15,414 nucleotides of DNA from JABFXX01 sp964419605 (GTDB lineage Bacteria; Myxococcota_A; Polyangia; Haliangiales; Haliangiaceae), in the NCBI GenBank assembly GCA_964419605.1, contig CAYQQM010000101.1:1-15414 (forward strand), written 5' to 3'. The translations under genes were made by a program, and so were the position numbers. The notes beneath the pieces were generated by a model. It was not told the DNA's origin. It saw only the letters and a list, made by a program, of their open reading frames with translations, and ran no database searches. The stretch's first letter is position 1; every line of letters starts with the position of its first letter. This document shows, one piece after another, positions 6,410 to 13,560 of the stretch.

Positions 6410-7849
6410 CTAGAATTGGTTCCACAAATATTGGTTGGTCACCTCGTGGTGGAACTGGATTTCGTTGGCCTTGACGACTGCACCCAAGGCCTTCGGGCAA
6501 CGCTCCGCCGATGCAGCCTTTAGATCCGCGTACCGAGCCTGCACGTCTGCGTCGAACAACGTCTTCGTGAACGAGCTGGCGCGGAACAGCGAAATCGCGT
6601 CGTAGATGTTGTCGGGCAGGTAGCGCGTTTTCTTGTCGTCGCCCTTGGTCGCCCCTTCGAGTCCGGTGCGGAGAATCGTGTACACCGACATATAGGGATT
6701 GGCGTCCGGTGCAACGCTCCTCACTTCGATACGAGCCGAACGCTCGTTGCCGAGCGGAATGCGCACCATCGATCCGCGGTCGATGGCCGACGCTTTGATC
6801 TGATTCGGGGCCTCAAAATGCGGATCGAGGCGGCGATACGAATTCACGGACGAATTCAGAACCAGACAAATGTCGGAGGCAGCGCCGAGGATCCGAGAAA
6901 TGAAGTCCCATCCAGCCTTCGACAGGCCGTCTTGGCCCTTCTTGTCGTAGAACAAGTTCGTTCCCTTTTTCGACAACGACATGTTTGTGTGCATGCCGTT
7001 GCCGTTAACTCCCGCATAGGGCTTGGGCAGGAACGACGCCGTTGTATCGTGAAGGCTCGCAACCTGACGCGCCAGCAGCTTGTAGAGCTGAACCTGGTCA
7101 GCTCCAACGACCGCGTCCGCGTACTTGAAGTTCATCTCGAACTGCGATGGCGCGACCTCGGGATGGTCTTTCTCATTCTCGAGGCCCATTGCGCGCTGCG
7201 CTTCTGCCGAGCGATCGATGAACAGCCGCAGGGCATCGCCGGGCAGCGAGTGATAGTAGCCGCCGGTCGAAATGAATTCGAACTTGCCGGTCTCGTGATA
7301 CCGGCGCTCGGCGTCGCGCCCCTTAAACAGGAAGCCTTCGACTTCGTGGGCGACGTTGCACACGATGCCATCTTTGGTAAACAGCTTGTCCGTGTAGGCT
7401 TTGAGCCGGCCGCGCAGGTCGCCCGCGTACGGCGAGCCGTCTCGCTCGAGAACTTCGCCGAATACAAATACCTTTCCAGGGCCAAACACGTCCGAGGGCA
7501 GCCAATAGAAGGCCGCCCAATCGATGCCGAGCCGAAGGTCGGACTCTTGTTGCGCAGAGAATCCGCGGATCGAGCTGCCGTCGAACGTGAGATTGTCAGC
7601 GCTGCTGAGCAAGAACTTCTTGTCGTAGTCGAGAGTGTGAAGCCGCCCTTCGAGGTCGGTAAAACACACCGTGACCGCCTTGATGCGCTTCTCGTCGGCC
7701 AAATATTTCATCCGCTGTTCGCGGATCTTGTCGGGCTTGACCCGCCCCAGCCGCTGCGCTTTGGCCTCGAGGTTGAGCTCTTCGAGTTCGTCGTAAGAAA
7801 GCTCGAGAAAGGAACGTAAACCGGTCGATTCGGAAGTGGACTTCGCCAT
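6410..7849 (-). CDS. glnA: Glutamine synthetase (type I-like, non-canonical subfamily)
   Basis: The enzyme joins ammonium to glutamate with ATP to make glutamine, acting as a cytosolic oligomer. The 479-residue protein shows the family signatures in order: DGSSIRGF at 90-97, a metal-site Glu in HEVEGFLF (169-175), HPEVAPSQFE (229-238), NGNGMHTN (282-289), NSYRRLDPHFEAP (336-348) and RIEVRS (373-378). It differs from the enterobacterial enzyme: there is an amino extension of about 50 residues, the nucleotide region reads AIDRGSMVRIPLGNERSAR, and the classical adenylylation site NLYDLPPEE is replaced by DNIYDAISLF. Control by GlnE is therefore doubtful. I recall a near-identical architecture in other Myxococcota and neighbouring phyla. 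The ATG at 7849 (MAKSTSES) is preferred; an in-frame ATG at 7900 adds 17 unlike residues, and neither start has a strong ribosome binding site. It lies 122 bases downstream of the GST gene, probably with its own promoter. Confidence 0.9.
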   Translation of the reverse strand: MAKSTSESTGLRSFLELSYDELEELNLEAKAQRLGRVKPDKIREQRMKYLADEKRIKAVTVCFTDLEGRLHTLDYDKKFLLSSADNLTFDGSSIRGFSAQQESDLRLGIDWAAFYWLPSDVFGPGKVFVFGEVLERDGSPYAGDLRGRLKAYTDKLFTKDGIVCNVAHEVEGFLFKGRDAERRYHETGKFEFISTGGYYHSLPGDALRLFIDRSAEAQRAMGLENEKDHPEVAPSQFEMNFKYADAVVGADQVQLYKLLARQVASLHDTTASFLPKPYAGVNGNGMHTNMSLSKKGTNLFYDKKGQDGLSKAGWDFISRILGAASDICLVLNSSVNSYRRLDPHFEAPNQIKASAIDRGSMVRIPLGNERSARIEVRSVAPDANPYMSVYTILRTGLEGATKGDDKKTRYLPDNIYDAISLFRASSFTKTLFDADVQARYADLKAASAERCPKALGAVVKANEIQFHHEVTNQYLWNQF

Positions 7850-7971
7850 ATCGGCTGAATCTGCCCAAATCCCGGCCGCGATCGAGCGGTTCGTGCGCAT
7901 TTTTTTTGCGAAGTGCCAGATTTAGAACGATCGGAACCCGCGCGAAACCTGCCGGAAACCTGTACGTCTGG

Positions 7972-8580
7972 TCAGCCGCGCGCGTACCAGGACTTCACGC
8001 CCGCATGGTCGCGAACCGCATCGTGAATGCGATTGAGTTTTGGGAAGTCCGCAAAAATCGTCGCTGGAACGTGATCGACCTTGCCGCCGTTAAACCACCG
8101 AACGGCCATGTAAAGCTTGAGATCGACCACGTGGATCTGCGTGCCGGCGAAAAATGGCTCGGCTTCGATGTTGGCCTCGGCGTACTTCGCCCACTGCGGC
8201 ATGTAGTTCGCCACCAGGCTTTCGCGCGCCGCCTTCTTCTCGGCGTCCGCCATCCGCAGCGTGGGTCCGAGATGTCCGCGCAGCTCCTCGACGTGCGTCA
8301 TCATCCCCTCGTGCCGTGCTGCTTCGAACGGATCCGTAGGGTGCAGACCGTGGGCGCGGCCGATCAGCGCGAGGATGGCATTGGAATGCGCCAGCATCGG
8401 CTTGCCCGGAATTTCATACACCGGCATCGCGCCATACGGCATTCGCGGCTTGAGCGCGGGCCAGTCAGGTCCCTTGATGCGGACATCCTCGAAATCAATG
8501 TTAGCGAGGTGGAGCGCAAGACGGCACTCTTCGCCCCGACTCACCGGGGCGTCAAAGTAGTAGAGCTTTGGTTTTGCCAT
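7972..8580 (-). CDS. Glutathione S-transferase family protein (sigma-like)
   Basis: The protein is 202 residues, the usual size of cytosolic glutathione transferases. The thioredoxin-like half opens with KLYYFDAP, placing the likely catalytic tyrosine at Tyr7 or Tyr8. It then has LALHLANIDFEDVRI, the cis-proline segment YGAMPVYEIPGKP (Pro53) and the glutathione-binding HSNAILALIGR, the equivalent of the QSxAI motif. The helical half ends with FADFPKLNRIHDAVRDHAGVKSWYAR, as in sigma-class members. The enzyme would conjugate or reduce electrophiles with glutathione; its substrate cannot be deduced. It lies 66 bases downstream of the phosphatase gene on the same strand, so the two may share a transcript. 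The start is ATG at 8580 without a strong ribosome binding site. Confidence 0.9.
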   Translation of the reverse strand: MAKPKLYYFDAPVSRGEECRLALHLANIDFEDVRIKGPDWPALKPRMPYGAMPVYEIPGKPMLAHSNAILALIGRAHGLHPTDPFEAARHEGMMTHVEELRGHLGPTLRMADAEKKAARESLVANYMPQWAKYAEANIEAEPFFAGTQIHVVDLKLYMAVRWFNGGKVDHVPATIFADFPKLNRIHDAVRDHAGVKSWYARG

Positions 8581-8646
8581 GCCGCAGGCTAGCAGAGTTG
8601 GTAGCGAATGGATCGGCCCGACGAACAGACAGACGAGTCCGCCGCG

Positions 8647-9309
8647 TTATGCGTAGTTCGAAGTCGCCGCAAGGAGCGCGGCGCGCTGGGCGGCGTTTAA
8701 TCCAATGCGCGGCCGCAGCGCGCGCATCTTGGCTTCGACATCGTCCAACGTAGCGTCGCCGCGGCGGATGAGGACGGCGGCAGCGACGGTAGCAGACCGA
8801 CCATGACCATGCGCGCAGTGAATGAAGGCAGCGCCATTTGCCGCGAGCACGGCTTCGACCGCTGCGACAATTTGCGCTGGGGTGGGTGCAGATGCGTCGA
8901 GCGTAGGAATCGCGAGGTAGGTTCGGCCGACGGTCACGCCGGGTGCCGCGGGAAATTCGGCGCACAAGTCGACGACGATCGCGACCCCTTTGGGAAGTTC
9001 GTGAGCCCTCGGCCGGCGCGCGACAAAGACCCCCGGTGCCACTTCGGTGGCGACCGGTTCACTCGTCAGCCGGCGTCCGCCTTCATACACCACCCACTGA
9101 TACGCAAACAGCGGCCCCCATACGACCCAGGCGTACCACGGCAGCGTGCCATCTCGACGCTTGAGAAACGCCGAGGGTGCGCCCACTGCGTACACAACTG
9201 CCGTTGCCAAAATCACGACGGCTGGCCACAGCCACCACCAACTCGTGGCGAATGCCAACACAGCAAATCCAACCGCAACGACCGGAAGCAACGCGGGACG
9301 CACGATCAA
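8647..9309 (-). CDS. Membrane-anchored dual-specificity/tyrosine phosphatase
   Basis: The 220-residue protein has two parts. The amino third has two hydrophobic helices (about 5-21 and 27-46) and another hydrophobic segment near 57-75, so it is an integral membrane protein. The carboxy part (about 85-215) is a small dual-specificity phosphatase fold: the active-site loop HCAHGHGRS gives the CX5R signature with nucleophile Cys165 and Arg171, and Asp138 in the TLDAS loop is a plausible general acid. It should hydrolyse phosphoester bonds of proteins, lipids or sugars at the inner membrane face; the substrate is unknown. The start is TTG at 9309, or GTG at 9303 two codons on; neither has a clear ribosome binding site. 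The neighbours (an AHSA1 protein upstream, a GST downstream) suggest no pathway. A role opposing the Ser/Thr kinase of this window is only speculation. Confidence 0.85.
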   Translation of the reverse strand: MIVRPALLPVVAVGFAVLAFATSWWWLWPAVVILATAVVYAVGAPSAFLKRRDGTLPWYAWVVWGPLFAYQWVVYEGGRRLTSEPVATEVAPGVFVARRPRAHELPKGVAIVVDLCAEFPAAPGVTVGRTYLAIPTLDASAPTPAQIVAAVEAVLAANGAAFIHCAHGHGRSATVAAAVLIRRGDATLDDVEAKMRALRPRIGLNAAQRAALLAATSNYA

Positions 9310-9353
9310 CGTCTACCCAGCTGGATGGGCCACCCGAGTATCTAGCCTTGTTC

Positions 9354-9794
9354 TCACGGAGCCGCCGTTTCAACGAGGCAAGCTAGCTGCCGAAGTGAGT
9401 CTTGCCAACCCAGGTAACACATTTCGATCGGAATCACGTCGGGAACATTCTCTTGACTCACCTGGACGTCGGTGCCGCAGGAGACTGCCTTCAGTACGAC
9501 TGTTACGGTAATGACACCGGGCAGGTTTGGATCATCAAACTTGTCGGTGTAACGCAGCTTTTCGCCTGGCTTCATTTCGAGGTATTCGCCGCCAAACCCA
9601 TGGCTATGGCCGGTGGCGAAGTTCGTAAACGACATGCGAAACGTTCCTCCTACCTTCGCATCGATGTGCTCCACCTTCCCGGTGAATCCGTCCGGGGGGA
9701 GCCACTTCTCCATGGCGCTGGCTTCGATGAATGCCCGATATACGCGCGCCGGCGGCGCCTTGATGACACGGTGCAACTTGATCGTATTCCCCAT
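9354..9794 (-). CDS. SRPBCC / AHSA1-domain protein (START-like fold)
   Basis: A 146-residue single-domain protein. The opening KLHRVIKAPPARVYRAFIEASAMEKWL is the standard start of the AHSA1 family (Aha1 C-terminal-like). FTGKVEHIDAKVGGTFRMSF, GEYLEMKPGEKLRYT and the carboxy helix GWQDSLRQLACLVE complete the helix-grip fold with its hydrophobic pocket. Bacterial members are generally of unknown role and are often found beside ArsR regulators; none is seen here. The ATG at 9794 has a GGGAG ribosome binding site at good distance, so the start is well supported. It is separated from the pyrimidine operon upstream by 110 bases, which leaves room for its own promoter. A ttgca/tgcaa inverted repeat near 9848-9860 in that gap could be a regulatory site but is too short to call. 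Confidence 0.88.
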   Translation of the reverse strand: MGNTIKLHRVIKAPPARVYRAFIEASAMEKWLPPDGFTGKVEHIDAKVGGTFRMSFTNFATGHSHGFGGEYLEMKPGEKLRYTDKFDDPNLPGVITVTVVLKAVSCGTDVQVSQENVPDVIPIEMCYLGWQDSLRQLACLVETAAP

Positions 9795-9904
9795 GCATAC
9801 TCCCTTGGTGACGTTGCGGACTAAACGCCTTAACTATTGTGGGTGATTTGCAAAGTGCAACCCCTGCGGCATGCGAAACGTTCGGGGTGTGGATTCGCTG
9901 GATC

Positions 9905-11245
9905 CTATGAGGACGCCGCAAGCGCATCGGCAAGCACACTGACCAGTCGATCGAGTTCCGATTTGCTCGAAATAAACGGCGGCGCGAGTTGGATCGTATC
10001 GCCGCCGTAGCGGACATATGCACCGCTAGCGAGGCACTTCATCGCGATTTCAAACGGCCGCTTGGCCGGCTCACCGCGCACGGCGTCGATCGTGAGCCCC
10101 GCCGCCAGTCCGCAATTTCGAATGTCGGTCACGTGTTTGGCGCCCTTGAGGCCGTGCACGAGCGATTCGAAATGCGGCGCGAGCTCGCGCACCCGGTCGA
10201 CGATGCCGTCGGCGACGACTAGGTCGAGGGCCGCGATCCCGGCCGCGCACGCAACCGGGTGCGCCGAATACGTGTGACCATGTGGGAACTCCAACATGTA
10301 ATCGGGGCCGCCCGCCGCCATAAATGCGTCGTAAATCGCGGTCGTTGCCACGACTCCGCCGAGGGGCTGAACCCCGTTGGTAACCTGCTTTGCAAAACAC
10401 AATAGATCCGGCGTTACACCAAAGGCTTCGGCACCGGTGAAGGCTCCCACACGACCAAAACCGGTAATGACCTCGTCGAAGATCAGCAAAATGTCGTTCG
10501 CATCACAGATCTGGCGCAGACGCGCCAGATACCCCTCGGGCGGAATGATGACTCCCGCCGACCCGGCAAACGGCTCGACGATAACGGCGGCGATGTTTGA
10601 AGCGTGGTGCAGTGCGATTAGGTCGTGCAGCACATCGGCGAGCTCGACGCCGGTTTGAGGCGTGCCGCGCGTAAACGCCTGAGCCTTGTCGCGCAGCGCT
10701 AGCTGGGTGTGCGGCAGATGATCGGCCTCGACCCCGGGCCCGAACGCGGCTCGATTGCCGACGATGCCTCCGACCGAGATGCCGCCGAAGTTCACGCCGT
10801 GATAGGCCTTCTCTCGACCGATAAGCCGCGTTTTTGTTCCCTTCCCTTTCAACCGCCAGTACGCGCGCGCCATCTTGAGCGAGGTGTCCACCGCCTCCGA
10901 TCCTGAGCCGACGAAAAACACGTGGTCGAGTCCACTCGGCATCAACGCCTTGATCTTGTTCGCGAGCGCAAACGACAGCGGATGTCCGAACTGGAATGCC
11001 GGTGAGTAGTCGAGCGTTGCGACCTGCGCTTGCACCGCCTCGACGATCTCGCGTCGGCCATGCCCCAGTCCGCAGCACCACAGGCCCGATAGTCCGTCGA
11101 ACACGCGCTTGCCGTGACTGTCGATGTAATACGCGCCATCCGCGGCCACAAACATGCGCGGGTTGGACTTGAACTGCCGATTGCCGGTAAAGGGCATCCA
11201 GTGCGGTTCAAGCCAAGCAGCGTCGAGGCGAGTCGACTGCGTCAC
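9905..11245 (-). CDS. bauA: Beta-alanine (omega-amino acid):pyruvate aminotransferase
   Basis: A class III PLP-dependent transaminase of 446 residues. It moves the amino group of beta-alanine to pyruvate, giving malonate semialdehyde and alanine. It follows the Pseudomonas omega-amino acid:pyruvate aminotransferase closely: WMPFTGNRQF near 16-25, LSGLWCCGLGHGR, DYSPAFQFGHPLSF, GSGSEAVDTSLKMARAYWRLKG, the PLP-pyridine aspartate Asp257 in FDEVITGFGR, the Schiff-base lysine Lys286 in CFAKQVTNG, and FPHGHTYSAHPVACAAG. It is the last gene of the pyrimidine operon. Its GTG start at 11245 overlaps the TGA stop of the dihydropyrimidinase gene (GTGA, 4 bases), pointing to translational coupling. In context it handles beta-alanine from uracil, or beta-aminoisobutyrate from thymine, and hands the semialdehyde to the dehydrogenase encoded divergently at the right edge. 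Confidence 0.93.
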   Translation of the reverse strand: MTQSTRLDAAWLEPHWMPFTGNRQFKSNPRMFVAADGAYYIDSHGKRVFDGLSGLWCCGLGHGRREIVEAVQAQVATLDYSPAFQFGHPLSFALANKIKALMPSGLDHVFFVGSGSEAVDTSLKMARAYWRLKGKGTKTRLIGREKAYHGVNFGGISVGGIVGNRAAFGPGVEADHLPHTQLALRDKAQAFTRGTPQTGVELADVLHDLIALHHASNIAAVIVEPFAGSAGVIIPPEGYLARLRQICDANDILLIFDEVITGFGRVGAFTGAEAFGVTPDLLCFAKQVTNGVQPLGGVVATTAIYDAFMAAGGPDYMLEFPHGHTYSAHPVACAAGIAALDLVVADGIVDRVRELAPHFESLVHGLKGAKHVTDIRNCGLAAGLTIDAVRGEPAKRPFEIAMKCLASGAYVRYGGDTIQLAPPFISSKSELDRLVSVLADALAASS

Positions 11246-12639
11246 AGCGAAAACGTTCCGCGCTTGACGAATTGACCGCGTCCTTGCTTGCGCGTGCCGA
11301 CCCAGTGGTTGTTGTGCACCACGAGTTCGCCGCGCGAAAATACGTGCGATGGACTGCCGGGCACAACCCGGCCTTCATACGGCGAGTAGTCGACCCGCAT
11401 GTGCAAGGTGTCGAGCCCCAAGCGCTGGGGTCGGCGGGGATCCCAGACCACGACGTCGGCGTCGGAACCGGGAGCGATCGTGCCTTTTTTGCCGTACAGG
11501 CCGAAGATTTTTGCGGGTGCGGTTGAGGTAATTTCGACAAATCGATTCATCGAAATTTTGCCTTGGGTCACGCCTTCCCAGAGCAAATGCAGCCGCGTCT
11601 CGACGCCCGGCATGCCGTTCGGGATTTTTGAAAAATCGCCGCGACCGAGTTCTTTTTGATCTTTCATGCAAAACGGGCAATGGTCGGTCGCGACCACTTG
11701 CAGGTCATAGTTGCGAAGCCCGCGCCAGAGATGGTCGTGGTGATGGTGGGGGCGCAGCGGCGGGGTACACACGTACCCCGCACCTTTCCACTCGTTGCCC
11801 GGCTCGCCGCGCAGGTCGTCTTCGCTGCAGAACAGATACTGCGGACACGTCTCGGCGTACGCTGGCAGGCCGCGGTCGCGCGCTTCCATCACCCGCTCGA
11901 GGGCGCGCTGCGCCGACAAGTGCACCATGTACACCGGCACGTGCGCCATTTCCGCCAATGCAATCGCGCGCTCGGTCCCCGTCGCCTCTGCGACTTCGGG
12001 CCGGGTCAGCGCGTGGTAAATTGGCGCAGTGTGCCCCTGCGCAAGCGCGCGCTGCACCAGTACGTCGATCGGCAAGCCAATCTCGGCGTGCATCGTAATG
12101 AGCGCGCCGAGTTCGCCGGCTTTCAGCATTGCGCGAAAAATTTGCTGATCGTCGACCAGAAACACGCCGGGATAGGCCATGAACATCTTGAACGAGGTCA
12201 CACCTTCGCGCACGCAATCCGCCATCTCGGCCAGTGTCGAGACGTTGGCCTCGGTCATGATCATGTGGAAGCCGTAATCGATAGCCGCTTTGCCTTGCGC
12301 CTTGGCGTGCCATGCGTCGAGTCCCGCCTTCATCGACGAACCTTGCGTCTGAATTGCGAAGTCGACGATCGTCGTCGTGCCGCCGTGCGCCGCAGCGATC
12401 GTGCCGGTCTCAAAATCGTCCGAAGCCGTCGTTCCGCCGAATGGCAAAGCCATGTGGGTGTGGCAATCGATGCCGCCGGGAATGACGTACATCCCCGTGG
12501 CATCCACAGTGAGGTCTGGTGTGGCAATGCTCGCTCCCGGCGCAACGTGCGCAGAAATTTTTTCGCCCTCGAGCCACACGTCGGCGGCAAAACTATCCGC
12601 CGCCGTAACGACCGTCCCACCTTTGATCAGGGTCCGCAT
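11242..12639 (-). CDS. hydA: Dihydropyrimidinase (D-hydantoinase family)
   Basis: A cyclic amidohydrolase that opens dihydrouracil to N-carbamoyl-beta-alanine, and dihydrothymine likewise. Counting from the ATG at 12639 (MRTLIKGGTVV, 465 residues), the binuclear metal site is visible: His60 and His62 in DCHTHM, the lysine to be carboxylated Lys151 in SFKMFMAY, His184 in MHAEIG, His240 in VHLS and Asp319 in ATDHCP. The tyrosine of MAYPG (Tyr156) is the usual catalytic/substrate residue. The common HAENG motif reads HAEIG here. The open frame extends upstream to 12744, but that extension overlaps the preceding gene and is not protein-like, so the inner ATG is chosen. It lies 44 bases after the ureidopropionase gene, and its stop overlaps the aminotransferase start. 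Other members of this fold (phenylhydantoinase, allantoinase) are less likely given the neighbours. Confidence 0.93.
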   Translation of the reverse strand: MRTLIKGGTVVTAADSFAADVWLEGEKISAHVAPGASIATPDLTVDATGMYVIPGGIDCHTHMALPFGGTTASDDFETGTIAAAHGGTTTIVDFAIQTQGSSMKAGLDAWHAKAQGKAAIDYGFHMIMTEANVSTLAEMADCVREGVTSFKMFMAYPGVFLVDDQQIFRAMLKAGELGALITMHAEIGLPIDVLVQRALAQGHTAPIYHALTRPEVAEATGTERAIALAEMAHVPVYMVHLSAQRALERVMEARDRGLPAYAETCPQYLFCSEDDLRGEPGNEWKGAGYVCTPPLRPHHHHDHLWRGLRNYDLQVVATDHCPFCMKDQKELGRGDFSKIPNGMPGVETRLHLLWEGVTQGKISMNRFVEITSTAPAKIFGLYGKKGTIAPGSDADVVVWDPRRPQRLGLDTLHMRVDYSPYEGRVVPGSPSHVFSRGELVVHNNHWVGTRKQGRGQFVKRGTFSL

Positions 12640-12683
12640 GCGTGTAGTTTGCCACAGAGAGTTACGGCGGTACCTCGTACGAC

Positions 12684-13556
12684 TTAACGATCCTCGGTTA
12701 GCTCCCCGTACGTTTCGGGCCGGCGGTCGCGAAAAAATTGCCACGTCCGGCGCACGTCTTCGATCATGTCCATGTCGAGCGTGCGGACGACTACCTCGTC
12801 GCGGTCTTCGCTGGCAGTGCCGCCGATGATCTGGCCGCGCGGGTCGACAAAATACGAGCTACCGTAGAATTTGCCGATGTTCCACGGCGCCTCGGTGCCA
12901 ACGCGATTGATCGCGCCTACAAAGTAGCCATTCGCCACCGCGTGTGCCGGTTGCTCAAGCTTCCACAGGTATTGCGACAAACCCGCGACGGTCGCTGACG
13001 GGTTGTACACGATCTCGGCGCCGTTTAACCCAAGAGCACGCGCGCCTTCAGGAAAGTGGCGGTCGTAACAAATGTAGACCCCGATCGTCGCGTAGCGCGT
13101 TCGAAACGTCGGATAGCCGAGGTTTCCCGGCCGAAAGAAGTACTTCTCCCAAAACCCCGCGGTCTGCGGAATGTGGGTTTTGCGGTATTTGCCGAGATAG
13201 CTGCCGTCGGCGTCGATGACCGCAGCTGTGTTGTAATACACGCCCGCCATCTCGCGCTCGTACAGCGGAACGATCATCACCATCTGATACTGCGCAGCGA
13301 TCGGCCGCAGCTTTTCGAGGGTGGGGCCTGGAATCGGTTCCGCTGCGTCGTACCACCGCCGGTCTTGGCTCGGGCAAAAATACGGACCGTTAAAGATTTC
13401 CTGCAGGCAGAGGATTTGCACGCCCTGTTTGCCGGCGTCGTGGATCATCGGCAGATGCTTGTCGAACATCGCGGCTTGAACGTCGGCGATCGATCTCGAC
13501 TCGTCGTTGATGGTGTTGGAAGCCTGAATGAGCCCTGAAACGATGGTCCGCGCCAT
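12684..13556 (-). CDS. Beta-ureidopropionase (N-carbamoyl-beta-alanine amidase), nitrilase fold
   Basis: The 290-residue protein belongs to the carbon-nitrogen hydrolase (nitrilase) superfamily. The catalytic triad is visible: Glu53 in CLQEIF, Lys126 in KYRKTHIP and nucleophile Cys163 in YICYDRHFPEG. The segments GNLGYPTF, NPSATVAGLSQYLW, INRVGTE and FYGSSYF match the eukaryotic-type beta-ureidopropionase rather than plain N-carbamoylputrescine amidase, although the two are related. It would split N-carbamoyl-beta-alanine to beta-alanine, CO2 and ammonia. Many bacteria with this pathway (for example Pseudomonas pydC) use an unrelated M20-type metal amidase instead. The ATG at 13556 comes 4 bases after the preA stop, so the genes are tightly coupled. 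The assignment is strong by sequence and by position between preA and dihydropyrimidinase. Confidence 0.92.
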   Translation of the reverse strand: MARTIVSGLIQASNTINDESRSIADVQAAMFDKHLPMIHDAGKQGVQILCLQEIFNGPYFCPSQDRRWYDAAEPIPGPTLEKLRPIAAQYQMVMIVPLYEREMAGVYYNTAAVIDADGSYLGKYRKTHIPQTAGFWEKYFFRPGNLGYPTFRTRYATIGVYICYDRHFPEGARALGLNGAEIVYNPSATVAGLSQYLWKLEQPAHAVANGYFVGAINRVGTEAPWNIGKFYGSSYFVDPRGQIIGGTASEDRDEVVVRTLDMDMIEDVRRTWQFFRDRRPETYGELTEDR

Positions 13557-13560
13557 GGCG

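Noticed and set aside
6818..7819. A 333-codon plus-strand frame
   Set aside because: It is antisense to the glutamine synthetase gene, and its translation has no recognisable domain.
9261..9300. A second copy of the palindromic repeat suggested by a shared aaccgcaacgac stretch
   Set aside because: The match is only about a dozen bases and lies in the coding sequence of the phosphatase membrane helix, without the inverted arms.
11656..12687. A 343-codon plus-strand frame
   Set aside because: It is antisense to dihydropyrimidinase; its Arg/His-rich translation is typical of a shadow frame.
12640..12744. A 35-residue amino extension of dihydropyrimidinase
   Set aside because: It overlaps the end of the ureidopropionase gene, is Arg-rich and not protein-like, while MRTLIKGGTVV is the usual family start.
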